From: Acidobacteriota bacterium
Lineage (GTDB): Bacteria; Acidobacteriota; Terriglobia; Terriglobales; Acidobacteriaceae
Length of the DNA: 6,265 nucleotides
Direction: 5' to 3'
Assembly (NCBI GenBank): GCA_028873155.1
Contig: JAGWML010000180.1
Location: forward strand, 1 to 6,265
Shown here: in pieces, positions 1-5,645 of the stretch
How positions within the stretch are numbered: the first letter of the stretch is position 1
Layout of the letters: each line of letters starts with the position of its first letter
Position numbers and translations under genes: made by a program
Notes under the pieces: generated by a model
Seen by the model: the letters and a program-made list of their open reading frames with translations, nothing else
The model's database searches: none
Told to the model about the DNA's origin: nothing

Positions 1-329
1 AGGGCAAGCAGCTCAACCCACAGTTCGCGGTGCTGCAACTGCGTCCCGCGCCGGTTCCTCCAGCCGTGGCGTCGCCAGTGGAAGACAAAGACGCGCATCC
101 CGTAGATCAGGTATTCGGAATCCGAATGCAGCTCGACCCGCGCCCGCCTTGGGAGCGACCGGAGCGCCTGGGTCGCAGCAACAAGTTCCATTTCCGAAAT
201 CGTCGTCCACGGATGTGCGCCGGAAATCTCCCAATACCGGTTCCCATGCGTCAGCACCGCCCCCCATCCGCCCGGACCCGGATTACCGATAGCGGAGCCG
301 TCCGTGAAAATGCGATATGTCCGATCCAC
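1..329 (-). CDS. rnhA: Ribonuclease HI, N-terminal 109 residues (runs off the left edge)
   Basis: RNase HI cuts the RNA strand of RNA-DNA hybrids, using two metal ions held by an Asp/Glu/Asp/Asp set, and acts in the cytoplasm. The reading frame from a GTG at 329-327 begins VDRTYRIFTDGSAIGNPGPG, a classic RNase HI opening. Three catalytic residues are visible at the same numbers as in the E. coli enzyme: Asp10 in FTDGS, Glu48 in SEMEL and Asp70 in HSDSEY. The family's W-x-x-x-GW (W85 to W90) and ELW (102-104) motifs follow. The fourth carboxylate and the catalytic-loop His lie beyond the window. The GTG start is chosen because a strong AAAGGAGG sits 6 bases upstream. The gene follows the VWA/metallopeptidase gene on the same strand after about 100 bases and may be its last operon member. 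Family assignment is firm; whether it is the main chromosomal rnhA or an element-borne copy cannot be seen. Confidence 0.93.
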   Translation of the reverse strand, partial: MDRTYRIFTDGSAIGNPGPGGWGAVLTHGNRYWEISGAHPWTTISEMELVAATQALRSLPRRARVELHSDSEYLIYGMRVFVFHWRRHGWRNRRGTQLQHRELWVELLA

Positions 330-431
330 CGACAACCTCCTTTCCTCAAGCGGTCAGAGTTTGATTTGGCAACTGCACACTTCGAGGTGCGACCCTGGGA
401 TATGTCGCAAGCCCTTGTGCGCTTACGTGGA
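330..431 (-). other. Spacer between the VWA gene and RNase HI
   Basis: This stretch of 102 bases holds the RNase HI ribosome binding site at its downstream end. I see no convincing hairpin followed by a T-tract that would end transcription, nor a clear -35/-10 pair. Read-through from the VWA operon into RNase HI is therefore possible, but this is inference. Confidence 0.4.
336..343 (-). promoter_or_regulatory. Ribosome binding site of the RNase HI gene
   Basis: On the minus strand AAAGGAGG lies 6 bases before the GTG at 329-327. An in-frame TTG directly against the AGGAGG has no room for initiation, so this site decides the GTG start. Confidence 0.8.
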
Positions 432-1646
432 TCAAGCCGCCTGCATGGGGATTACCTGGCCGAACGGCGCTTTGCGCCCTCCTGTCGAAGCCCACAACAC
501 TGGATAGGCTGGAGCTGACGGCGGGAATGATCCGTAAAGGTCCGTGAGAAAGACCAGGCTCTGCGGCTGGATGCCGCGCTCGTTGAGCCATTCGAAGCAC
601 GGGCCGAACTCAGTGCCGCCTCCGCCCACGGGATTAAGGTCGATGCGCTGGCCGGCTTCGTAGGTCTCGACCTTGTGGACCACGGCGTCGAAGTAGAGAA
701 CGTAGACGCGCTCCGGGCGCTGGCCTTCGAGAATCGAGCGCGCCTCAGCCTCAAAGAGCCGCAACTGCCGCGCGCTCACCGAGCCGGAGCAGTCGACGGC
801 GATTGCGACTTCACCCGCGCCCTCGCGTACAACTCCCGGCAGGTAGAGACCCGTCCATAGGTAGCGGCGGTTGGGCCGCAACCAGCTATAGTCCGCCGGA
901 ATCGTATCCGACCACACCCTGCGCAGCAGTTCGCGCCAGTTGAGCGCAGCTTCCGCCGCCCCCTCCAGAGTTCGCTCGAGGCCCACCGGAACTTTGCCGG
1001 CCTGCCGGGCAACGGCCGTTGCCTGGCTCACAGCGACATCCCACTCCCGTACTTGCTCCTCAATCGTTGGAGTTGCATTGTCCGGAAGAGGTGCATCGAG
1101 GACCTGGCCGATGCCGCCTTCGGTTTCAGGAGCAGACGGTTCGCCTGAGTCGCCTTCACGCGACGATTCACCCATGGCTCCATTCCCGCCAGATTCCGGC
1201 TTCTCCTCTTCGTCGTCGGAGCCTTGATCCGATTCGGATTCCGTTTCAAGAAGGTTGTAAATCTGCTCGGCGCTCATCCCGCGATAGCGGTTATCGAGAA
1301 GGACTCCTTCGGGGAGGTTGAGTCCGGCATCGACGAGCAGGGGATTGATCGCGTAGTCGCAGGCTATGTTCCATCGTTTTGGATCGCGCCCCGAGCGCCG
1401 CACATGATGATGAAGGGCCGGATGCATGACTTCGTGGGCCAGGGTTCCGGCCAGCGTTGCCGCGTTGAGCGTTTTAACAAACTCAGGGTTCCAGTAGAGC
1501 GACACTCCGTCGGTCGCCATCGTCTTGATCGACCGGCTTTCACGCCCCTTCAAACGAAACAGAAGCGAGCCGAAGAAGGGATGATCGAGCACCAAAGCGG
1601 TTCGCGCCTTCTGGATGCGAAGCGAGGTCGGTGTTTCATGTCTCAT
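432..1646 (-). CDS. Metallopeptidase-like/VWA domain protein (DUF2201/COG3864 type)
   Basis: This 404-residue soluble protein has no signal peptide or membrane segment. The N-terminal half is a putative metallopeptidase domain: HEVMH at 71-75 fits the zinc motif HEXXH, followed by ACDYAIN at 95-101, where D97 is a candidate third ligand, and a GMSAEQIYNLL segment at 123-133. Residues 134-190 form an acidic, Ser/Glu/Gly-rich linker, probably disordered. The C-terminal part is a von Willebrand A-like domain with an intact MIDAS: DCSGS at 285-289, Thr345 in GGGGT, and Asp369 in LTDLYG. This layout matches the COG3864 family, whose members often sit beside MoxR-type ATPases. The VWA domain is the likely docking partner of the ATPase encoded two genes upstream. 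The ATG shares ATGA with the stop of the preceding gene, so translation is probably coupled. Peptidase activity is not established for this family; the zinc site may be structural. Confidence 0.88.
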   Translation of the reverse strand: MRHETPTSLRIQKARTALVLDHPFFGSLLFRLKGRESRSIKTMATDGVSLYWNPEFVKTLNAATLAGTLAHEVMHPALHHHVRRSGRDPKRWNIACDYAINPLLVDAGLNLPEGVLLDNRYRGMSAEQIYNLLETESESDQGSDDEEEKPESGGNGAMGESSREGDSGEPSAPETEGGIGQVLDAPLPDNATPTIEEQVREWDVAVSQATAVARQAGKVPVGLERTLEGAAEAALNWRELLRRVWSDTIPADYSWLRPNRRYLWTGLYLPGVVREGAGEVAIAVDCSGSVSARQLRLFEAEARSILEGQRPERVYVLYFDAVVHKVETYEAGQRIDLNPVGGGGTEFGPCFEWLNERGIQPQSLVFLTDLYGSFPPSAPAYPVLWASTGGRKAPFGQVIPMQAA

Positions 1647-2575
1647 GCCGCAGCGGGCGCCTCCATGAACGCGGACATGCGGGTGAAGATTTCGTCAGAG
1701 GTCGGCTCCGGCACGGGTTCTGCTTCACGGCTACGCAGAACGCCATCCATCTCCGCGACGATATTCGCGGCGTCGGCTGCAGTCGTGACACGCAAGAGGT
1801 CGTGTTTCTTAAGGTCTTGCGCGGAGTAGTTGCAGAGCCGCTGTTTGATCTGGTCGGCAAAGCGGTTGAGGTCTCCGTCACCGTTGACATTGAGCCGTGG
1901 CAATATCTCCACGAGATCGAGAACATTCGTAACCAGCGAGCCATGAAAGCGCGACTCCGGTTCATTGAGCCGGTCCACCATATGGGCGACCACTTCGCGG
2001 AGCCGCTTCCACAGGTCTTCGGTTCCGCGCGTCAGGGATTCACGTACATTGGCGTCGATCTCTCGCGAGACGCGCGCCTGTTCTTCGGCCGACATCTGAA
2101 CTCGGAAGTCCGCGCCGGACGGGATGGGCAGAACCTCGACCTTGACGCCGAACTTCGTTCGCAACTTCTCGGCGGCCGGGTAGTCTTCCTCCCGAAAGAG
2201 TCCGTTCAACTCCGGTTTTACCTGCTCGATGTATTGCGGATAGATGCGAAGAAAGCTCTCCACACCCTGTTCGAAAGCCGCCTCGAATTCGCGCATGCGC
2301 GCCATGAGTTCGAAGTAGAAATTCGCCGGCAGGAGCCGGAAGCCCTCGTCGGACCAGGGAAGCGTGACCTTGTAGAAGTATTGCCGTATCTGTCCGGCGA
2401 GGGTGCGCAGTTCTTCCAGCTTGTCGGCACCGCGCAAGAGCTGCTTGTTGTAGCGACCGGCGCCCTGATGTGCTCCGTGTTGATCGGCGACATCACGGCT
2501 GACCTTGCGGTCGTGTTTGACGGCCGTCCAGATGCTGATGTGGACGGCGGCGAGCATTGCCTTTTCTGTGATCAT
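1643..2575 (-). CDS. Conserved protein of the AAA+/VWA cassette (DUF3150-like)
   Basis: This 310-residue protein is soluble, charged and apparently mostly helical. It opens with an ISIWTAVKHDRKVS segment (13-26), then GRYNKQLL, and has a LPWSDEGFRLLPANFY stretch near 73-88, LNGLFREEDYPAAEKLRTKF near 123-142 and a helical region of charged repeats near 160-215. The C-terminus is Pro/Ala/Glu-rich. It resembles proteins found between MoxR-type ATPases and VWA proteins in phages and integrative elements, which I recall as DUF3150-like; I could not confirm the family name. I see no catalytic motif. The start ATG has GGGGAG 7 bases upstream and overlaps the ATPase stop by ATGA; the end overlaps the VWA start the same way. 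The position between the two suggests a subunit, adaptor or substrate-recognition factor for the ATPase/VWA pair, which is inference from context. Confidence 0.85.
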   Translation of the reverse strand: MITEKAMLAAVHISIWTAVKHDRKVSRDVADQHGAHQGAGRYNKQLLRGADKLEELRTLAGQIRQYFYKVTLPWSDEGFRLLPANFYFELMARMREFEAAFEQGVESFLRIYPQYIEQVKPELNGLFREEDYPAAEKLRTKFGVKVEVLPIPSGADFRVQMSAEEQARVSREIDANVRESLTRGTEDLWKRLREVVAHMVDRLNEPESRFHGSLVTNVLDLVEILPRLNVNGDGDLNRFADQIKQRLCNYSAQDLKKHDLLRVTTAADAANIVAEMDGVLRSREAEPVPEPTSDEIFTRMSAFMEAPAAA

Positions 2576-3582
2576 TGAATGACTCCCCGGTATTCCACTC
2601 CGAAGCGCACGAATTCCGGCGTGTGGGTGATGGCGGTGTCCCGAGCTGCCGCATCGCGAATGGCCATCACGCGCATCTCGGTTGGCATCCGGTCGAGGTA
2701 GGTGATCCCTCTCCCGACCGAGCTGTCGGTCAGCACACGTCCGAGAGCAGTGGCGATGGCGATCTGCGCCGACGGGTCCGTCGGAACCGGAGCTGTGGCG
2801 GGGTTGAGAAGGATTTCGTCGACAGACGGCAACTCGCGAAACAGACGCAGGAACCCCACGAGCTCCGAGGCCGCTCCTGGTCCTACCGTCCCATCAAGGA
2901 GTTGCGCCTCGAACTCGTTGGTTCCCGAGAGAAGCTGTGTCTTCCGGCGGCGGGCGACCCCGCAAAGCACCTGTGAGGCCATCTCCCAGGAGCGGGGAGT
3001 CGGCCAGGCGTTGGCGTCAGATGTCGCGTCGGCCGTGTGCAGCAGTTCCGGCTTGAAGCGCAGGAATGCGATGATCTCGGGACGAACCTGAGCCTTGACT
3101 GCCCACCGGCACCAATCGGCCAAATCCGGTTCGAGCTCCAGATGCACGAATCGGTTGCGCAAGGGCCGCGGCATGGCGAAATGCACGCCGCGCTCCGATG
3201 CCGGGTTACCGGCGGCGATGACGACCCAACCTTCGGGGAGCACGTATTCGCCAAGTTTGCGGTCGAGGACGAGTTGATAGCAGCCGGCCTGCGTCATCTG
3301 CGGCGCCGAAGTCAGCTCATCGAGAAATAGAATGCCCTTCCCGGAAGTCGGGAGAAACTTCGGCGGCACCCACTCGGTCTGATCCGCTGCGATACGGGGC
3401 AGGCCGCGGAGATCGACTGGATCGAGTTGGACCGCCCGGATATCGAGAAAGTCGTATTCAAGATCGCTGGCAACTTGGGAAACGATCTGCGACTTGCCTA
3501 CACCGCATGCGCCCCAGATATGCAGAGGCACACGTTCGCCGATCAGCGCATGAAGCGCCTCATAGAGCTTCGATGGTTTCAT
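2572..3582 (-). CDS. MoxR/CobS-type AAA+ ATPase
   Basis: This is a 336-residue cytoplasmic ATPase. Numbered from the chosen ATG, it has Walker A GACGVGKS at 24-31, Walker B ILFLDE at 84-89, sensor 1 AAGN at 123-126, PLRNRF at 140-145 carrying arginine-finger candidates, and WPTPRSW at 193-199 with a sensor-2-like Arg197. The VDLRGLP segment (56-62) after Walker A is typical of the MoxR/CobS class. Such ATPases form rings that use ATP to remodel or insert metal into a client, working with a VWA protein, here the one two genes downstream. The ATG at 3582-3580 is preferred because GAGGA lies 5 bases upstream. A longer form from a TTG at 3639 would add 19 residues, but that TTG lies inside a small hairpin and has no better site. 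The stop overlaps the next gene's ATG. The ATPase call is firm; the client is unknown. Confidence 0.93.
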   Translation of the reverse strand: MKPSKLYEALHALIGERVPLHIWGACGVGKSQIVSQVASDLEYDFLDIRAVQLDPVDLRGLPRIAADQTEWVPPKFLPTSGKGILFLDELTSAPQMTQAGCYQLVLDRKLGEYVLPEGWVVIAAGNPASERGVHFAMPRPLRNRFVHLELEPDLADWCRWAVKAQVRPEIIAFLRFKPELLHTADATSDANAWPTPRSWEMASQVLCGVARRRKTQLLSGTNEFEAQLLDGTVGPGAASELVGFLRLFRELPSVDEILLNPATAPVPTDPSAQIAIATALGRVLTDSSVGRGITYLDRMPTEMRVMAIRDAAARDTAITHTPEFVRFGVEYRGVIQ

Positions 3583-3587
3583 GGATT

Positions 3588-3592
3588 TCCTC
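3588..3592 (-). promoter_or_regulatory. Ribosome binding site of the AAA+ ATPase gene
   Basis: On the minus strand GAGGA stands 5 bases before the ATG at 3582-3580. It supports this internal ATG over the upstream TTG at 3639. Confidence 0.6.
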
Positions 3593-3622
3593 GGGGGTTT
3601 GGTGTTTGAGAAATGAATGATT

Positions 3623-3639
3623 CTGAAGGCTTCCTTCAA
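3623..3639 (-). other. Small hairpin between the protease-like gene and the ATPase gene
   Basis: On the minus strand TTGAAGG and CCTTCAG can pair over a 3-base AAG loop (six Watson-Crick pairs plus one G-U). It lies in the 75-base spacer between two same-strand genes. The following bases are only moderately T-rich, so it is not a clear terminator. It could tune read-through, mark an RNA-processing point, or be chance. Confidence 0.3.
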
Positions 3640-3657
3640 ACTGGCGTCATGCTTGAC

Positions 3658-4086
3658 TTATGACCGCGAAAAGTAGCCGTACACGCAGCGCGTTCCGCCG
3701 CGCGAGCAGTTGTGGGTGTCGTAGAGAACACCGTCGATCACTGCGGTGAGATGCCTTGAGACCTTGACCAGCAACGGCCCTTGCGGAAGCTCATCGGCCT
3801 TGAGGTGAACCCGGCATCCCGAGCCAATCGACATGGTTGAGGTCCATCGCCAGCCCTGCGATTCGAGATAATGCTGGTAAGTCTTGCGATAGACGCCTGT
3901 GCGACTGTTCGATCGCTTCCTCTTACGTCTGCCGCTACGTTCTGCCTGCGCAAGCCGATTGATCGCCTCATAAACCTCCTGATAGGGTTTGCCTGTTGCG
4001 ATCGCGATCGACCGGGTGACACAGTCTCCAGTCTTGCCCTTGTAACCCGCAGCCGCACGACCGCCATCATGGAAGACAAAGTCCAT
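3658..4086 (-). CDS. Small protein with a papain-like Cys/His/Asp arrangement
   Basis: This is a 142-residue protein with no signal peptide or membrane helix. Near the N-terminus is KTGDCVTRSIAIATGK (18-33), where Cys22 stands at the start of a predicted helix. A basic stretch RRKRKRS follows at 53-59, then YRKTYQHYLESQGWRW (66-81), and ELPQGPLLVKVSRHLTAV (99-116) leads with His112 into DGVLYDTHNC, with Asp123. The order Cys, His, Asp and the strand pattern around them fit a papain-like (C39/NlpC-type) fold. I recognise similar GDC-containing proteins as conserved hypotheticals in phages and bacteria, but no tested function. It is the first gene of the left operon, 75 bases before the ATPase. 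The ATG at 4086 is chosen because AGGAGG lies 9 bases upstream; an ATG at 4140 has no such site. Peptidase activity is inference from the residue pattern. Confidence 0.8.
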   Translation of the reverse strand: MDFVFHDGGRAAAGYKGKTGDCVTRSIAIATGKPYQEVYEAINRLAQAERSGRRKRKRSNSRTGVYRKTYQHYLESQGWRWTSTMSIGSGCRVHLKADELPQGPLLVKVSRHLTAVIDGVLYDTHNCSRGGTRCVYGYFSRS

Positions 4087-4095
4087 CTCGAAAGT

Positions 4096-4101
4096 CCTCC
4101 T
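4096..4101 (-). promoter_or_regulatory. Ribosome binding site of the protease-like gene
   Basis: On the minus strand AGGAGG lies 9 bases before the ATG at 4086-4084 and decides this start. A second AAAGGAGG at 4121-4114 has no start codon at a suitable distance downstream. Confidence 0.65.
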
Positions 4102-4173
4102 GGGCCAGGTTGGCCTCCTTTGGGAGTGCGAATCCGACATGGGTTACATGCCGCAAACAGCGACCCTCGCTAT

Positions 4174-4198
4174 CGAGCCGGCGTGCCAATTCGGCTCG
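4174..4198. repeat. 7-bp inverted repeat in the divergent promoter region
   Basis: CGAGCCG (4174-4180) and CGGCTCG (4192-4198) are perfect reverse complements around an 11-base centre. The site sits about midway between two divergent gene starts, where a shared operator or a leader hairpin could act. There is no T-tract after either arm, so it is not a terminator. Function is inference. Confidence 0.5.
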
Positions 4199-4311
4199 TC
4201 CGCAAGGCAATATCATGGTTCCGGCATGAGTCTGCGTCCCAAGACGCGCCCGAAACTGACGGGCAAGCGATGGGCGCGACCGAAGGAACCCGACGGAAAG
4301 GTAAATAAGCT

Positions 4312-4986
4312 ATGCTGCAATACGAACTTTTGCCACGCTGCGAAGGCATACGGTTGATCGGTGACGAGAACACCCTGAAGCAGTTGCACGAAGTCATCTC
4401 CGAAGTCAACGAGAAATCCGTCACGATCAGGAACAAAGAGGGGTTTTTCCTGGGTCTAGCCTACGATCTGCGCAAGGCGTACGAGGGCCAGCGAAAAATC
4501 TACCCTGCGCAGCAGGAGGGTCGTTCTGAGAAAGGGGCTCGGACCCGAGTTGCCACTCGTTACGGAGTCGGCATCCTTTGGCCCACAATTCTCGTTCAGA
4601 GCCGGCAGTTGCGGGATGGGCTTGGGTTCATGGACAGCAACAAGCTCCACCAGGCGGTGACGTTCGAACTCGAATGGGTATTGGAGAGCGCTATACGGGC
4701 TCAATTCAGACAGTCAGCTTCCGAAGTCGAAACTCTCTGGTATCGCATGAGCACCGGTCACGCTTATGTAGAGGAAAACGCTGAGACGCGAGCCGCGCAA
4801 TTTGCCTCATGGACGGCCGCCGAGCGCAGCAAGGGGATCCGAATCATTCTCCAGAGCCTCGATCCGATGTATCCCTTCTTTTACAAGATGGCAGCCGAGC
4901 ACGGGGATCACACACTTATCTCTCCTGAAGAGTACGACCTATGGAGAGACCGCGATTTCCCAAATGAAGGCCTGAGCGTGGATTGA
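4312..4986 (+). CDS. Conserved hypothetical protein, 224 residues
   Basis: I do not recognise a function. The protein is soluble, without signal peptide or membrane helix. The N-terminus (1-60) looks like a compact alpha/beta domain: LLPRCEGIRLIGDENTLKQL, then a helix, then KEGFFLGLAYDLRKAYEGQR at 42-61. The middle is rich in Trp and aromatic residues (WPTIL, FELEWVLESAI, WYRMSTGHAYVEE), and the end is acidic (EEYDLWRDRDFPNEG). The opening recalls DUF6904-like proteins, a low-confidence impression. The ATG at 4312 has only a weak GGAAAGG, 10 bases upstream. It is the only long plus-strand frame here with balanced composition, and it is divergent from the ATPase operon. No enzyme motif is visible. 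That it is a real gene is likely; its role is open. Confidence 0.72.
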   Translation: MLQYELLPRCEGIRLIGDENTLKQLHEVISEVNEKSVTIRNKEGFFLGLAYDLRKAYEGQRKIYPAQQEGRSEKGARTRVATRYGVGILWPTILVQSRQLRDGLGFMDSNKLHQAVTFELEWVLESAIRAQFRQSASEVETLWYRMSTGHAYVEENAETRAAQFASWTAAERSKGIRIILQSLDPMYPFFYKMAAEHGDHTLISPEEYDLWRDRDFPNEGLSVD

Positions 4987-5042
4987 TGCATAAGCGCGGC
5001 CGTGGTCAACCAGGGTAAATGGTGTGCATGCATCTCAACCAG
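4985..5042. repeat. Cluster of short inverted and direct repeats after the orphan gene
   Basis: GATGCAT (4985-4991) is inverted as ATGCATC (5028-5034). TCAACCAG occurs twice in the same direction (5006-5013 and 5035-5042), and ACCA/TGGT (5009-5012, 5020-5023) can form an inner stem. The cluster begins at the stop codon of the 4312-4986 gene and covers the point where the PP-loop remnant loses its family resemblance. It may mark a deletion or insertion joint, or form a weak 3' hairpin. Confidence 0.45.
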
Positions 5043-5195
5043 CTCTCGAGTGTCTGCGTATTCGTCCCCGGTTTGAGCAGTAATAATTACAATGAGTTCA
5101 TGAGGCTGGCAGGGCGGGACGGATGCGTCCTCCAGTCGGCCCACGAGAATCGCCGTGGACTCGCCCCCCATCCGATCGGATAGGATGGTTTGCAA
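5022..5195 (-). pseudogene. 5' remnant of a PP-loop/PAPS-reductase-like gene
   Basis: Reading the minus strand from a TTG at 5195 gives a frame with ILSDRMGGESTAILVGRLE, matching the PP-loop nucleotide-binding opening (usually LSxGxGxESTA) of PAPS-reductase-like proteins. After about 20 residues comes ELIVIITAQTGDEYADT and then RELVEMH, a typical second strand with the TGDE motif and following helix. Full-length family members continue for well over a hundred more residues with further ATP- and substrate-binding motifs. Here the likeness stops near HHLPWL (about 5022), and the frame continues as unrelated sequence antisense to the 4312-4986 gene. The usual Tyr after LS is an Asp here, the start is weak, and no good ribosome binding site is seen. 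I read it as a truncated, inactive remnant. A short functional protein is less likely. Confidence 0.6.
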
Positions 5196-5263
5196 AGATT
5201 CTCTCGTTGGCGGTCAAGCCGCAGTCATTTTTTGTAACCGCGCGAATTGCACGGGACAGCGCG

Positions 5264-5269
5264 AAAGGA
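5264..5269 (+). promoter_or_regulatory. Ribosome binding site of the Rmf-like gene
   Basis: AAAGGA lies 6 bases before the ATG at 5276 and supports this start over the long in-frame extension beginning at 5123, whose sequence is low-quality and antisense to the PP-loop remnant. Confidence 0.65.
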
Positions 5270-5275
5270 TCAGCG

Positions 5276-5614
5276 ATGCCGGTTAAGATTCATCCCGGAC
5301 TTGCGACATGGAACGGCGCCGATTACGCCGCCGGATTCCGGGCGCGGCTGGCGGAGATTCCCGCCTCTGAAACCGCGTCGCATTCCTGGCAATGCGGCTG
5401 GGAGGACGCAGACACCAATTTCCAAGAGTCGGCCCGGCACAATCGAGTTGTTACGACGGGCAGGACCGACGACTACGGGGAATCTTGGTTTACCCTCTTC
5501 GATGCCGGAGGCGATGCGCGCGTCAATGGCATCGACTTCGACGAGAGCCGCACCGATCCCTGGAAAGAAGGCTGGATCAACGCCGACATCAATTTGGGGG
5601 CAGCCCGCGAGTGA
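5276..5614 (+). CDS. Tandem Rmf/CrpP-like repeat protein, 112 residues
   Basis: This is a small, acidic, soluble protein. Residues 17-49 read YAAGFRARL, then IPASE, then SWQCGWEDADTNF. This spacing of an A-x-GF helix start and a W-x-x-GW-x-x-A end recalls ribosome modulation factor and the Rmf/CrpP-fold family. Residues 75-107 (FDAGGDARV ... PWKEGWINADINL) align with the first block without gaps over 33 positions with 12 identities, including W-x-x-GW-x-x-AD-x-N, so the protein is an internal duplication with a 58-residue period. Rmf itself is about 55 residues and binds 100S ribosome dimers. The present protein lacks Rmf's strong basic charge, so ribosome binding is not assured. The ATG at 5276 is set by AAAGGA 6 bases upstream. 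It converges with the unknown gene at 5646-6071. The repeat is certain; the Rmf link is a family-level impression. Confidence 0.75.
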   Translation: MPVKIHPGLATWNGADYAAGFRARLAEIPASETASHSWQCGWEDADTNFQESARHNRVVTTGRTDDYGESWFTLFDAGGDARVNGIDFDESRTDPWKEGWINADINLGAARE

Positions 5615-5645
5615 CTCGCTCCGGGCGTTACGCCGGTTGCTCGAG
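5615..5645. terminator. Possible weak bidirectional terminator hairpin in convergent spacer
   Basis: The 31 bases between two converging genes contain CCGGGCG/CGCCGG (5621-5636), which can fold with a TTA loop and one bulged G. No run of T follows on either strand, so factor-independent termination is doubtful. GTTACGCCG at 5627-5635 is repeated exactly at 5645-5653, 18 bases later. Confidence 0.3.

Larger units (their letters stand above)
4087..4311. other. Divergent intergenic region
   Basis: These 225 bases lie between the minus-strand ATPase/VWA operon and the plus-strand gene at 4312, so they should carry promoters in both directions. I could not pick a convincing -35/-10 pair in either direction; TATCAT near 4213-4218 is a possible plus-strand -10 with only a poor -35. 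The main visible structure is the inverted repeat at 4174-4198. Small open frames here lack ribosome binding sites. Confidence 0.5.

Noticed and set aside
30..518. Plus-strand open frame of 162 codons at the left edge
   Set aside because: It is antisense to RNase HI, whose catalytic motifs are clear on the minus strand.
1224..1829. Plus-strand open frame of 201 codons
   Set aside because: It lies antisense across the VWA gene and the end of its neighbour, with no ribosome binding site and no recognisable domain.
1631..2578. Long plus-strand open frame of 315 codons
   Set aside because: It is fully antisense to the minus-strand gene at 1643-2575, which has a ribosome binding site, ATGA overlaps on both sides and a recognisable protein. 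The plus frame is a GC-driven shadow.
3623..3639. Hairpin as a true terminator before the ATPase gene
   Set aside because: The stem is short and no T-run follows. Kept only as a low-confidence hairpin.
4170..4192. Possible sigma-54 promoter on the minus strand (TTGGCACG)
   Set aside because: TGGCACG fits the -24 element, but the bases at the -12 position read CTCGA rather than TTGCA, and the match lies within the inverted repeat.
3871..4308. Plus-strand open frame of 145 codons ending just before the 4312 gene
   Set aside because: Half of it is antisense to the protease-like gene. The rest crosses the divergent spacer with Arg/Ser-rich shadow-like sequence and no start signal.
4139..4357. 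Small basic plus-strand frame, including a possible start at 4226 (MSLRPKTRPKL...)
   Set aside because: There is no ribosome binding site, and it overlaps the 4312 gene in another frame by 46 bases. The composition is basic because of local GC bias.
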